Positions 1-10,198 are shown, counted from the first letter of the stretch. The stretch: DNA of 64,000 nt from Pseudoips prasinana (GCA_951640165.1 OX621252.1:9952501-10016500), one strand, 5' to 3'. Program-made: numbers and translations. The notes: generated by a model not told the origin, from the letters alone.

Positions 1-51
1 TCTTCAAATCGATTCCTGCATCGATATTTATAAATAAGAATAATAAGAATT

Positions 52-316
52 GCCGAGCTGAAGTGGCTGCGGGCAGGGCACATAGCTCGTAGAGCCGACG
101 GCCGCTGGGACAGAAAGGTTCTCGAGTGGCGACCACGAACCGGAAGACGCAGCGTGGGCAGGCCTCCTACAAGATGGACCGATGATCTTGTGCGGGTCGC
201 TGGAAATCGCTCGATGCGGATAGCGCAAGACCGGCAATTGTGGAGATCTTTGGGGGAGGCCTTTGTCCAGCAGTGGACGTCTTTCGGCTGATATGTTGAT
301 GATGATGATGATGATG
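52..316 (+). mobile_element. RTE-like LINE 3' fragment with ATG tail
   Basis: An 80-codon open stretch ending in TGA at 289-291 reads as the C-terminus of a non-LTR retrotransposon ORF2. It contains the blocks AELKWLRAGHIARRADGRWD, GRRSVGRPPTRWTDD and FVQQWTSFG. The protein end is followed at once by a (GAT)n run to about 316, the microsatellite tail usual for RTE-type LINEs. The reverse transcriptase is absent, so this is a 5'-truncated dead copy. The same 3' end recurs in the opposite orientation at 5361, 10199 and 35870. Assignment to the RTE clade rests on recalled family features, not a search. Confidence 0.7.
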
Positions 317-424
317 TATTTATAAAAGAAAAGTAGTATGTCAGTTATCTGTTTTCCATAGTACGAACTCAGCTTAGTTTGGATCGGATGTCCGTGTGCT
401 CATAATGTCCCAGGATATTTTTTT

Positions 425-640
425 TCAAGACAACGGGATTAGATTCTATAGTGCGGGCTATAGAATCTAATCCCTGTGTCGCGGGGTACTTGACAAACAT
501 ATAATAGACTGACCTAAATTACATTCAGACTCAGAACAACTATTTATGGGTCACACAAATTGTTGTCCGGCGCGGTACTCCAACCCGCGACACGACGCGG
601 CGACGCCACTGTCATAGCCGCTGCGCAACACGTGCAGTCA
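425..640 (-). mobile_element. tRNA-derived SINE, family 1
   Basis: Read on the minus strand, the copy starts near 640 with a tRNA-like head. It has a weak A-box region and a degenerate B box (minus-strand form of CCGCGCGGTACTCCAACCCG), followed by a body that includes ACACAGGGATTA. A closely similar copy on the same strand lies at 46029-46248 and a plus-strand copy at 45286-45447. It cannot be a functional tRNA because the fold is incomplete and the body continues for about 150 bases. A perfect hairpin (436-473) sits at its tail. Confidence 0.7.
436..473. repeat. Perfect 16-bp-arm hairpin in SINE tail
   Basis: GGATTAGATTCTATAG (436-451) and CTATAGAATCTAATCC (458-473) are exact reverse complements around a 6-base loop. 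The right arm overlaps the conserved AATCCCTGTGTCGCG block of the SINE, so the left arm looks like an inverted copy of that block. Confidence 0.8.
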
Positions 641-1084
641 TATTTTTATGCTTATTTATAAAAAGTAGTTTTCAGAGTGTAGTAGTTCGACGGATCTCTG
701 ATTGTCTTGCAGATAGAAAAATAAAAATAAATAAATTATCTGTTTTTTGCATTTAAAAACTTACAATTATTTTTGACATTGACTTAACTTAATCTAAAAC
801 TAAATAGATTATTCAGTTAAGGAGTTGCTATACAAGGTATTTAAAACACAATCATGATTAATTACATAATTTGTCAGGTATTTAAGTAATGTCTCTTCAG
901 AATGTTACGTATTTAGCTACTGTTCTTGTTATCAAGCTTATTAACTACATGTTTAGGTATACTGTTTAAAATTTTAGGTAATATATATTGTGATGTTCTC
1001 TCACCGTATACATTAGTATATACAAGTATTACGAATGTTGCCACGCTTCACACTTCAACTATACTTTATAAAGCCGATTTTAAC
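641..1084. other. AT-rich stretch, nothing recognised
   Basis: Low-complexity AT-rich sequence. I see no coding frame, repeat end or RNA gene that I can support. Confidence 0.6.
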
Positions 1085-1140
1085 GACGTTTTCGACCTGA
1101 TCTCATTTACAAATGTAAATGAGATCATGTCGAAAACATC
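1085..1140. repeat. Fold-back repeat, 26-bp arms
   Basis: Bases 1085-1110 and 1115-1140 are reverse complements with about two mismatches around a 4-base loop; the core is TGATCTCATTTAC. It is short, with no terminal motif or clear target duplication. It may be a snap-back duplication or a tiny MITE. Confidence 0.75.
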
Positions 1141-2230
1141 GTCTATCAAATAAAAAGTATTAACCAAATCTGTTCACAAACAACTGAACCACGTAACATA
1201 CAAAAATAAAAAATAAACCTAAAGACGAAATTAGAACCTCTCATGCTTTGGAATGTAGATTAATATGATGTCGATATTTATCCTTTCAAATTCATTGACA
1301 TAAAAATTATTTGAGCGTATTTATTGATCAAACAGGACGGTGCATATCTCTACAAGGTGACCATGATTGATTTTCCATTGAGTATGTAAACAAGTAATGT
1401 CAATAATATCATTTTGTATCCTTTGCTGTTCGTTATATTTTCAGTAAATAACTTTGTATGCGTCTTAGTGAAACTATTGGGATAAATCTGGTGTTACAAT
1501 CAAATTGGAGGTCGTACGCGTTGGAACCCATAATTCATACTTTAGGGCTAAAATTACTGATTGATTACTACGCATTGTTCATAAAACAAGTCTTATGTGT
1601 GAGTTGGTAATTGATCGCTATAAATACCTATAGACTGTGATATACCTTAATAGATAAACCAGATTTCTTCTATTTACTCATACAAAATTCTAATTTAATT
1701 TTCAAAAATAAAACTAAGCGCGAGGTAAGAATATTCTATGCCTGATTGCTTTATTTTTTAGTTTCAACTCACTACTTACTGATACATTTCATTATTCATA
1801 TCTTTTAAGAAAAGTAGGTATGCGAAGATTATTCAATTTGGTGGAAACTGAACATGACATAGAAATTTTTGTAATCAAATATGGCTAGTGAATTTCCATT
1901 GTAAATGTTATTACATGACGTTCTAGCATCACATCATTTTGTTTCCTGAGTGAATGCACTAAATAGTACTGGTTAGCAATATATTACACAATCAACTCGC
2001 TACGTGCGTAAAAGCGATAAAATAGAAAAACTGTCTATAACTAACACAATTTCTTGATCAATAATTATTATGAAATGAATAGTTTAAGATTTCAACTAGA
2101 CTAGATTTGTAGGCGAACCGGTTACAAGATGCATCATACGACGAAACGCAGTATATTATACTTATAAATGTTTAACCTTTGTATAAATGCAACATAGTAC
2201 GGTAATAACAAATAAAAAGTCAACGCCCGC
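1141..2230. other. AT-rich stretch, nothing recognised
   Basis: About 1.1 kb of AT-rich sequence with many stops in all frames. No repeat boundary, RNA gene or conserved protein segment was recognised. Confidence 0.6.
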
Positions 2231-2606
2231 TTATATGTTACAAAACAAGCTAATAAATAAAATAATATCGGGGCTTCCATGAACCACGCAATTGATTTAA
2301 ATGCAGTAGAAATGTAGTAGACTCCAGATCATGGTTGGTTAAATGTATTGTCTTATTATATGTTACAAAACATGCTAATAAATAAAATGAAATCGGGGCT
2401 TCCATGAACCACGCAATTAATTTAAATGCAGTAGAAATGTAGCAGACTCCAGATCATGGTTGGTTAAATGTATTTTCTTATTATATGTTACAAAACATGC
2501 TAATAAATAAAATAAAATCGGGGCTTCCATGAACCACCCAATTAATTTAAATGCAGTAGAAATGTAGCAGACTCCAGATCATGGTTGGTTAAATGTATTG
2601 TTTTAT
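2231..2606. repeat. Tandem array, 3 copies of a 125-bp unit
   Basis: The unit begins TTATATGTTACAAAACA at 2231, 2356 and 2481, an exact 125-bp spacing. Each copy contains GGGGCTTCCATGAACCAC and CTCCAGATCATGGTTGG. The copies differ at only a few positions, which points to recent tandem duplication or homogenisation. No coding potential is seen. Confidence 0.9.
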
Positions 2607-2655
2607 AATAACTAAATATGAGTGGTTTCAAAGGATCTAAGCTATAAAAAAATAT

Positions 2656-2770
2656 CTTGGGTCAACTATCACTCAAACGGAGCTCAAACTAGGCGAAGCT
2701 CTTACTATGGCAGTCAGACAAACTCATGACCTCTGGCTTAGCAGTCAGGGTCACTAATCATTAGACCGAG
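2656..2770 (-). mobile_element. SINE remnant (family 2), internally deleted
   Basis: Contains the minus-strand landmarks of the SINE seen whole at 26968-27195: a CAAACTA..GCTCTTACTATGG block, then ACAAACTCATGACCTCTGGCTT..GCAGTCAGG. The AT-rich middle of the family is missing. Confidence 0.45.
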
Positions 2771-3099
2771 TCCATCTGCACTTATATCCTAAACTGTCAC
2801 GGGGTTAGTCAAGAATCTGAGACAAAACGACCGAACCATAGAGTACCTGTAGTACTTTTGATTGTTCAAAAAGTGTTTTGAGATTTATCAACCGTTTTAA
2901 GTGGATTTCCGTGAATTTTTATAAACTTTCTTCTAATCTATCTTTCTGCAAACCTTTCATTTTCACCCAAATATCATGTTTGTAACCTACAAAGTTGTAC
3001 TGTGGTATTAATTTGATACATCGCACATCCTCTAAAAAACTGTCATAACACAAAAATATAAGGTCTTTAGATAATACTACGCAACTTTAGTTTACTGTT
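2771..3099. other. No recognisable feature
   Basis: AT-rich sequence without a supported coding frame or repeat boundary. Confidence 0.5.
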
Positions 3100-3160
3100 A
3101 CTCTTTCACGCAAAAACTACCGGACCGATTTTGACGAAACTTTTGTAGTGATAGGTATCT
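3100..3160 (+). mobile_element. Helitron 5'-region fragment
   Basis: CTTTCACGCAAAAACTACCG followed by GACCGATTTTGACGAAAC matches the motif near the 5' end of short lepidopteran Helitrons, seen inverted at 20960, 15905 and 49645. No 3' end is attached here. Confidence 0.4.
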
Positions 3161-3184
3161 ATACAAATATATACTATATATATA

Positions 3185-3496
3185 ATATATAATATTATAA
3201 AGAGGTAACGTTTGTGAGTTTGTGACGTTGTAAGGGGTAATCTCTGGATCTACTGAACCGATTTTCAAAATTATTTCACCACTAGAAAGCTACGTTATTG
3301 TGGAGTGTCATAGGCTATGATTCACCATCATAATTTTTATTTATCCCGAACTTTAATCCGTTATTACGCGGGACAAACGGGTAAACGCGGAACGAAGTCC
3401 GCGGGCACTGCTAGTAGCTTATAATAATATATCCGAATAACACATAGGCTATATTTTATAAAGTTTAACGCGGGGAAAACCGCGGGGCGCAGCTAG
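3185..3496 (+). mobile_element. Non-autonomous Helitron(s), two CTAG ends
   Basis: Begins with AATATTATAAAGAGG..TTTGTGAGTTTGTGACG, the usual 5' part of these elements. A first 3' end reads GTCCGCGGGCACTGCTAG at 3397-3414. A second, better one follows at 3493-3496: a GC-rich stem AACGCGGGGAAAACCGCGGGG, then GCGCAGCTAG with host T next. Hairpin plus CTAG at the 3' end is the Helitron signature. Two ends in a row suggest a nested or chained insertion. No Rep/helicase coding is present. Confidence 0.6.
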
Positions 3497-3778
3497 TATA
3501 ATATATAAAGTCAATTTGTGTTTCCGTATAGTTATTTGAGACAAATGCACTTCTAGTATAAATTTAAAGTAGTGCTTGCATCGTTTCCCTTATTTATAAA
3601 CACTTCTTATCTTCTCATGCGTTCCAATGTAAAATGACATTTGGATGGCAAGGACAAAACATATCTCAAGCTAATCCATATTTATAAGTAAGCAGTTTAG
3701 AGCCGAAATTTGGCATTCTGTGTTGGAATTTTGCAGCAGTCGCTACTAATTGTTCCGTAACGTAGATGCTTTGTTATA

Positions 3779-4224
3779 CAGGTGGCCGAAGAGTTGACGT
3801 TCAAACGCAAAATTTAGATACTTTATAATGACTCCTCATTATAAAGTATCTAAATTATAATGAGCAGTATCCGAATCATAAACCATAATCTCACCATTTT
3901 AATTCTTTTTATAGGTATTTTGAAAATTTATGATTCCTGAGCTCAAACCCTAATTTTGAACTTTAGAATAAATTCTAAGTCTGTTCTGCAATGATTAGAT
4001 AAACTATGCTAATTAGTTATCACAAAAAAAAAGTGAACCAGAAATGTTCAACAGAACGAGAAAAGCGTCAAAAACTGATGTTAATTTACGAAAAAATAAT
4101 ATTAAAAAAAATTATATCTCGAAAACTACGCAAAATCGTAGAACATACAGGCGGGTGATTCGGATACTCCTCATCATAAAGTATCTAAATTTTGCGTTTG
4201 AACGTCAAATTCTCGGCTACCCTG
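3779..4224. mobile_element. TA-flanked MITE with about 55-bp TIRs
   Basis: The left end CAGGTGGCCGA..TTGACG (3779-3834) is repeated inverted at 4168-4224, ending CGGCTACCCTG. The shared core is GACGTTCAAACGCAAAATTT. TA dinucleotides flank both ends (3777-3778 and 4225-4226), as in Tc1/mariner insertions. The left arm also carries an internal palindrome around 3818-3860. Length is 446 bp with no transposase. An open frame crossing it (4044-4433) is not a gene in my reading. Confidence 0.75.
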
Positions 4225-4545
4225 TATTTAAAGTATCATCACATGATAACTGCATAACAATAGTGTTTGCTCTTAACAAGGTAAATACTATAAATAGTAA
4301 ATTAAGGTCACCTTTTCTTAGTGAATTATATTGTTATTATTTGTATAGTGTTGTATTAAATGGAGGGCTTGTTGCAGGCGATGCTTTTTCATCATTCAAA
4401 TTAAAACGGCATCAAAGTTATTTAAGAAAATAACAACAATATGCCGAAACTGTGACATTTTATAAATTAGAACAACCAGTATCCACCTATATTTGCAAAT
4501 AAAGATTATTGTATTGTATAATATCTGTATATGTATTATATAATA

Positions 4546-4960
4546 TCCTGGGACATTATTCACAAACGACCCATCTGATCCCAAACTAAGCAGAGCTTGT
4601 ACTATTGAAACCATACATACATACATACATAGACTCACGCCTGTTTCCCAGAGGGGTAGGCAGAGACAACGGATTTCCATTTGTCACGATCTTTGCACAC
4701 ATCTTTTGCCTCGATTACTGTCATTATATTCTTCATACATGCTCGCCGGTTTAGGGTACTTCTGACCTGCCCTTTCTTGAGAACGTATCCGATTTGGTCA
4801 GAGAATGTTCGACGAGGTCTTCCCCTTCCTGTTGTTCCATTCACACAGGCCAGGTATACTTCTTTGGTCAATCTTCTTTCATTCATCCTTTCTAAAGATA
4901 ACAGATTACTACTTTTTTTGTAAATACATACTTATATACTTAATTACACCCAGACTCAGG
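4546..4960 (-). mobile_element. tRNA-derived SINE (family 3), split by a LINE end
   Basis: The minus-strand SINE appears in two pieces. The 3' part, with GACCCATCTGATCCCAAACT and GCAGAGCTTGTACTATTGAA, ends at 4613. The rest resumes at 4897 with GATAACAGATTACTAC and ACACCCAGACTCAGG. Intact relatives at 29838-30093 show these pieces are normally adjacent. The intervening 283 bp is a LINE 3' fragment. The tRNA-like head is missing beyond about 4960. Confidence 0.65.
4614..4896 (-). mobile_element. LINE ORF2 C-terminal fragment, (ATGT)n tail, copy 1
   Basis: The minus strand encodes an LINE ORF2 C-terminus: [20 protein letters not shown], then [20 protein letters not shown], ending AYPSGKQA and a stop. 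It is followed by a (CATA)n run at 4614-4632, its 3' microsatellite. The same end is present at 17062-17318 and 45456-45832, so this is one family with three heavily 5'-truncated copies here. It interrupts a SINE without a target duplication that I can see. The clade is not settled; RTE-like is my best guess. Confidence 0.75.
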
Positions 4961-5015
4961 AATATATACAATAGGGAAATATGGAACTATCTATACGTAT
5001 AATAAGAACTAACTA

Positions 5016-5264
5016 TCTATATATATAAAAAGGATACTTGGGGCGTGATCTATAATCGATATCGAAGCCAAAAATAAAGATTTTAGAATTTTAGTCTGTG
5101 TGTCTGTTTGTCTGTATGTATGTCCGGGCTAAACTCAAAGAGTACTGCATGGATTCATTTCAAATTTTGCAAGAATATTACTAAGAGGTCAGGTCAACAT
5201 ATAGGCTACATACTCGTATTATCACGCTATCACCTACGCGGGTAAAACCGCGGGGCACAGCTAG
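5016..5264 (+). mobile_element. Complete short Helitron
   Basis: Starts with TC at 5016-5017 and ends in CTAG at 5261-5264, with host T following. A stem GCGGGTAAAACCGC lies just upstream of the end. Internal landmarks TACTTGGGGCGTGATCTA and TATGTCCGGGCTAAACTCAA recur in a second copy at 23530-23790. At 249 bp it is non-autonomous and depends on a Helitron Rep/helicase encoded elsewhere. Confidence 0.75.
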
Positions 5265-5360
5265 TATAAAATATTTATGCCAAGATTATAATACGTCTAT
5301 AATACAAATTACATGGTAAATGTCTTATGTTGTTGGTTCACTTATTTAATCGTACGTTAT

Positions 5361-5501
5361 CATCACATCAGCCGAAAGACGTCCATTGCTGGACTAAGGC
5401 TTCCCCCAAAGTTCTCCTCGATTACTTATACTTCCAGCGATCCTCACAAGATTATCATGTAGGGGGCCTGCTCACGCTGCGTCTACCGGATTCTGGTAGC
5501 C
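5361..5501 (-). mobile_element. RTE-like LINE 3' fragment
   Basis: CATCACATCAGCCGAAAGAC, GTCCATTGCTGGACTAAGGC and GGGGGCCTGCTCACGCTGCG are the reverse complement of the LINE end described at 52-316. The frame is broken and the copy is truncated. Confidence 0.65.
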
Positions 5502-5710
5502 ATGATGAATTAATTTGCTTTTGACTTTCAACTTTTTATCAATACACAAATAAGTAAATACCATGGCATATGATTTTCGTTATTACACTTTCACAAAAAA
5601 AGCCACGGAAAAGAAAATAGACGGAGGCAGAATTCGTATTAAGAACTCAAAGCACTAATCAAAGATAGGCAGGATTGGAACACGCTCCATCTACAAGAGT
5701 CCAGCTAAAC

Positions 5711-5945
5711 GTAACTCGCCCAGCGAACAGGAGCCGAAAAATGATCGTGGTTCGATTCTCACCCAGGACAGGTATTGGTGTGCATGAAGCTATCTGTTTG
5801 TACTGAATTTTGTAATAATCTATATTAGTATATATTTACAAAAGAAAATTAGTATATAGTATATCAGTTATCTGGTTTCCATAGTACAAGCTCGGCTTAG
5901 TTTGCCGTCAGATGGCCGTGGGTGAGTAATTTCCCAGGGTATTAT
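5711..5945 (+). mobile_element. tRNA-derived SINE (family 3)
   Basis: A B-box-like GTGGTTCGATTCTCACCCAG follows a decayed head. The body includes GTGTGCATGAAGC and TATCAGTTATCTGGTTTCCA, and it ends GTCAGATGGCCGTG..TTTCCCAGGGTATT. This is the same body as the copies at 13110 and 29838. Confidence 0.7.
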
Positions 5946-6796
5946 AACTTCTATGGAAATATCATTATAATCTTTATTCCTTTAAATATTATTTTATTGT
6001 AGTCAGCAGCTATCTGTTTGTTAGTTCATCGTACCGTCCTCATTACCTTGACATGGCTGAAATGTAAGATCTCTCTCTAATACTAATTAGTGTCTGTTTA
6101 TTGACTTCCGGAAACCAGTACTGGTGTATTCGGATGTATATACAAATAATTGATGTTTCCTGCGTTATTTTGACTTTACTTATCTCACAGATCTTCAATG
6201 TTCGAGCTCTTAGCAAACAAATTCCGCATAGTAAGCTAGTTAACTTGTTCCGCCAATAAAACCGTTGATTAGTTTGTTTTTTCTAAGTGTGAGTCAGTCA
6301 AGGCCGCGGTTAAGCGCATGCCGCGCTTTCTATGCGCGCGCGGTCACATGATGGCCGCTTCCCCCGTCTACGTGTTTGACGTAGATCTTGCGTATGTGTT
6401 AAATTCTTATCATGAGTAATTGGACTGCTCAGTTTATCGGATGATGTGTTTTTATAATTAAGTGCCTTCTTGCTATCTAGTTATTTCTTTTACTATTTTA
6501 CTAGAGTTGGGTTGATCTTACCTTGAAACCTGCGTGTATGATTGTTGAATCGTAGTTTGTAAAGGGATAGGTCGATTACAATTCGAATTCGATTATTTAT
6601 CTGTGCTACTTTATTTTCTTAAAAATGGATTGAGTCATTAAGATATAAGGTGAGGTTGTACAACAATGTTGGCAAACTTCCAATCAGGCAGGCGATAGGT
6701 CACGATACATATATTGCGTTGAAGATGATTATTTCTTGCTCTGTTGAGCTCTAGGAACCTTTACCGCAAGAACACAATATTACAATAACAATAACG
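5946..6796. other. Mostly unrecognised; CpG-rich patch at 6299-6365
   Basis: AT-rich except for a 65-bp CpG-rich patch containing AAGCGCATGCCGCGC and TGCGCGCGCGG. Such patches can mark promoters, but I see no TATA box, exon or open frame tied to it. The rest has no supportable feature. Confidence 0.4.
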
Positions 6797-6913
6797 GTGT
6801 CTGGTGCCTCGTCCAACATCTTAGAGGTTCTCGCTGGATCACTGGAGATACAGAAGGCGGCAATTATGGGAACGGCACGCATCGTGAGGAGGTTCCTCAC
6901 TCTGTGGCCCTGA
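6797..6913 (+). mobile_element. Possible R1-clade LINE C-terminal scrap
   Basis: A 39-codon frame reads VSGASSNILEVLAG, SLEIQKAAIMG and TARIVRRFLTLWP, then TGA. Alternating hydrophobic and arginine residues before a stop near AGGGCGTAAAACCCAGCAGG resemble the end of R1-type insect LINE ORF2, but I cannot confirm this without a search. Nothing upstream is in frame. Confidence 0.35.
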
Positions 6914-6979
6914 CCACCGGCGGCCTAGGGCGTAAAACCCAGCAGGAGAAGCTCTGTTTTTTACGTATTTATTTGTATA

Positions 6980-7168
6980 CTAGCTGTGCTCCGCGGTTTT
7001 ACCCGCATTAAACTTTATAAATTATAATAGCCAATGTGTTAATCCTGGATGTAAGCTAACTCCATACCAAATTTGATTAAAATCGGTCCAGCCGTTTAGT
7101 CAGTGCAGAAGTAACAGACATACACACTCACACACTCACAAACTTTGGGCTTTATAATATTAGTGTGA
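6980..7168 (-). mobile_element. Complete short Helitron
   Basis: On the minus strand it starts TCACACTAATATTATAAAG (from 7168) and ends with CCGCGGAGCACAGCTAG at 6980. It is flanked by host A at the 5' end and host T at the 3' end, as expected for insertion between A and T. The interior holds ACCGATTTTAATCAAATTTG, typical of these 5' regions. At 189 bp it is non-autonomous. Confidence 0.75.
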
Positions 7169-7336
7169 TTATTGTTTTATGTAACAGTTTGATAAGAATA
7201 AATATTGTCAAAATAGGAAAATAAATAAAGTGAAATAATAATAGCATTTAATTCGATAATTGTATCCACAGCATTGTTATATTGTTGTGAATTCTATTAC
7301 CGCGTATTCTGTTACTGTTGTGTGGCTGACAGTAAA

Positions 7337-7480
7337 GAATATCACCACCCCATTTCATACCGTGGGGGGCGTAGAAGTCGACCCGAGGGAATATCTCCCA
7401 GAGAACGGCTAGCAGCGACTCTGTGAACTACGACACATACTGCTATCGCCAACCCGTCTGCCTAGCGTTGTGTTTATGGC
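7337..7480 (+). mobile_element. RTE-like LINE 3' fragment, second subtype
   Basis: CACCACCCCATTTCATACCG, GGGGGGCGTAGAAGTCGACC and TATCGCCAACCCGTCTGCC are the reverse complement of the blocks at 17320-17530, 23080-23345 and 25690-25960. Orientation is plus because the tail side lies to the right. Confidence 0.6.
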
Positions 7481-8121
7481 ATTTACCTCCAAATTATGCA
7501 CTCGACTCCATTGTGGAGACATTTTGGGACATAATGCCTCGTAACGCAATTGAATTTAGGACTGAGTTTTGGGCTTCCGCAGGTATCGTGTTACATAAGT
7601 TTTGTTCCAATCAGTTGGCTAAAAAAGTTACAATGTTTTATGGTTAAGGTTTTATGTTTTAACGGCAATTAACGTAATTTAAATATTTACTTTTTATCAC
7701 TATGGTAAAATAAGTATGATATTGATAGTTATTGAAAGCGATTAGCACATGGTTACGAAATGGCCATGAAGTTGCTTGTGTTGGTAAATAGTATGTGTTT
7801 GCCCCTTGTGAATGGAAGAATTGACTTTTTCAGTGGATTGTGAGTCAACGAGTTGAAAGGTATCCTTCAGTAAGTAAAAACCAATTTGTCAATATATTTT
7901 TATTTGTTTGGCAGTTCTAACGTGATGTTTCACAATAACATTAAGTTTGGACAAATCTTTAAGAGAGCTAGGGCACAGCGTTCATTCGCTCGAAGAGCAG
8001 CCCGACTGGGGAAGTACCTCCACCTTACAGAAGACGTTCCTTAATAATAACATTAATAATTTAATGTTGTGTTTCTGAGTGTGAGTAAGGTCGCCAGAGT
8101 TCATCGGGATGGGGGGGAGGG
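7481..8121. other. No recognisable feature
   Basis: Short open frames exist (for example 7423-7647), but none resembles a protein I know and none has convincing splice sites. Confidence 0.5.
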
Positions 8122-8262
8122 TCAGCAATACTTGTTTGCTGACTCTTACAGGCCGGCAACGCACCCGCGACTCATCTGGTGTTGCGAGTGTCCATGGGCG
8201 GCGGTGATCACTTACCATCAGGTGACCCACTTGCTCGTTAGTCGACCTCAGACATTATAAAA
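8122..8262 (+). mobile_element. LINE 3' end (same family as 39165)
   Basis: GGCCGGCAACGCACCCGCGA, GTGTCCATGGGCGGCGGTGA and TACCATCAGGTGACCCACTT match the coding tail of the LINE at 39165-39326. The frame is not preserved. A small stem GTCAGCAA..TTTGCTGAC lies at its left edge. Confidence 0.65.
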
Positions 8263-8289
8263 AAAATCTTTGTAATTGTTCGTGTTACG

Positions 8290-8565
8290 TAGAGGGGGTA
8301 TCCGGAACCCTTTGAAGCCTACAAGTACACTTACTTTTTAGGTTTCCGTGCCCAAAGTTTACCAATAGAACCCTATTCCTAAGCCTTTGATGTCCGTCTA
8401 TCTGTTTATCAGTGGCAGTATCTCATGAATTTCAGCCTGTGTATTTCTAGTAGACACCGTTATAATAAAAAATAATAAAACAAAGTTAAAAATAAAACAC
8501 ACCTAGTCTTTCGATGATACGGAACCGTTTGCATGAGAGACTTGCACTTGGCCGGTTTTAAGGAA
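8290..8565. mobile_element. Interspersed repeat with GGTTCCGT..TTGGCCGG landmarks
   Basis: Carries GGTTTCCGTGCCCAAAG, GAACCCTATTCCTAAG, TGTCCGTCTATCTGTTTATC and CAGTATCTCATGAA, then ACGGAACCGTTTGCATGAG and CTTGCACTTGGCCGGTTTT. I recognise this motif set as a common arthropod non-autonomous repeat, class uncertain. Confidence 0.45.
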
Positions 8566-9076
8566 AGGCCCATCTAATGGTAAGCGGCCTCTGTAGAATA
8601 TTTGGTCTCCGTCACACGAAATATTCGTATATCCATTCTCTAACTCTGTTATTGATTTTATGACAATGAGGTCCAAACTAGACGACAATTATTTGTTTGC
8701 CAACGTAAGAAGAAATATTTGGCCCAAGCAGTTATTGCCAAAGTTTTCAAATGCAAAAGTTTCTTAACTACCAGTAAAAGTAAGAAGAGCCATTGAAAAG
8801 CAGTAACCCAACGAATATCGCCACGAGTTGGCATTGACCTTTCGACTATATAAAGACGTCGTTAGCGATTCTTTTCAGGCTTGGTAATGTAGGCATAAGT
8901 TTCTGAAAGAGCGAACAATACTTAAGAATCCTTGAAGTGGTTGTGAAGAACATTTTCGTTGAACTAAGTTTCGAGGTGAAAATGTGCAGTAATTCCAGTA
9001 CAGTAACAGTACCATTTTTTTTTAATATAAGTGGGTAGTTGGGTACTTATCAACAATGAGGTAGAGTACAGCTATT
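8566..9076. other. No recognisable feature; one TATA-like string
   Basis: CTATATAAAGACG near 8847 resembles a TATA box, but no transcript or open frame follows. The rest is unassigned AT-rich sequence. Confidence 0.4.
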
Positions 9077-9140
9077 TTTCGGAGGTTTCCGGCAACCGGG
9101 ACCGCAATTAATTCGGACCGCGGTCCTAGTTGCCAGAACC
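9077..9140. repeat. GGTTCC-type hairpin, copy 1
   Basis: An imperfect palindrome with arms GCAACCGGGACCGC and CGCGGTCCTAGTTGC. A related palindrome lies at 9384-9436, so the pair looks like two short fold-back elements of one family or the two ends of a decayed one. Confidence 0.55.
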
Positions 9141-9383
9141 ATGTAAATAAATATTTTTCTTTCGGCAACTGGAACCACTCATTAATTAATAGAAAATGTA
9201 TCTTGTTCAAGCTAAAAACAGTCAAAATAAAAAATGTTTAACGTGATAATTCAAGAAGAAAGCTCTTTGGTTAAAAGAAATCTTGTATTTTTACATTATA
9301 ATATAAAAATAAATAATTTACCCCTATGATTACTATTCTTGTTATTTAATATTTACGTGTGGTCTTAATTGAAATTAAATGGT

Positions 9384-9436
9384 ACCGGAAACTGGGACCG
9401 CGTTCCGAGTTGATTGTGGTCCCAGTTTCCAGAAAC
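9384..9436. repeat. GGTTCC-type hairpin, copy 2
   Basis: Arms ACCGGAAACTGGGACC and GGTCCCAGTTTCCAG enclose GCGTTCCGAGTTGATTGT. The arms resemble those of the hairpin at 9077-9140. Confidence 0.6.
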
Positions 9437-10198
9437 CATGATTTTTCGCTCTAGAAGCAGCTCGCCTGGCGGAGAAATCACCTCAAAGAACCGGTTAATG
9501 GCGGTGAATCCAATAATAAGAATTAATCTATTTTTTTTTGAACGCAAATTACAAATTGTATAGTTCGGTAGGTATTGAACACCTTAACCCTTTTCAGGTT
9601 AGGCACTGCAGTCGTTAAGCTATAGACAATGCTTACTTATTCCGTTTTCAATATCTTACTGGGATTTAATCGTACATTTGATGTGCCAGTGTGTATCGCC
9701 TGTGATTTATTCGTCATTGTAATCTGGCAATGTGTATCCTCGTTATAACATCGTTACAGAGTCGCCTGTTACTTCTTATCTTGCGTAGGTACATGGTTGT
9801 ATTCCAATTACTTGCGTAGTATTAGGTGTCATCTTATTATCTCGTCTGGCACTCTTGGGGTCGGCTGACCTTAGGAACTTGACACTAAAATTATGGCACA
9901 CCCCAATTATCTTGTTCTTAATACGTGATGATATTCGCTACTTTAATTTACTACTGTATATTGCAGTGGCGAAGCGTGCTGCTTTTATTAAGGGTAAGCC
10001 GATTATTTAAATTAATGAATGAGTAGAATAACAAATATTACCGATTCGAAGGTTGGTCATTAAATTGAAAATTATATTTTACTGTACAATCTAATAAAAT
10101 ATAAATTTGTGCGGGTGCCAAGTTCCCCATAATAATAATTATGATCATTGGCAATCACCGGAAATCATTTTTTTTATGTTATTATAAACAATATAATA
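9437..10198. other. No recognisable feature
   Basis: AT-rich sequence with stops in all frames and no repeat boundary that I can place. Confidence 0.5.

Noticed and set aside
4044..4433. 129-aa open frame
   Set aside because: It crosses the right terminus of the TA-flanked MITE into unrelated flank, so it cannot be one gene.
8847..8860. TATA-box promoter
   Set aside because: CTATATAAAG alone in AT-rich DNA is expected by chance, and no transcript or ORF follows.
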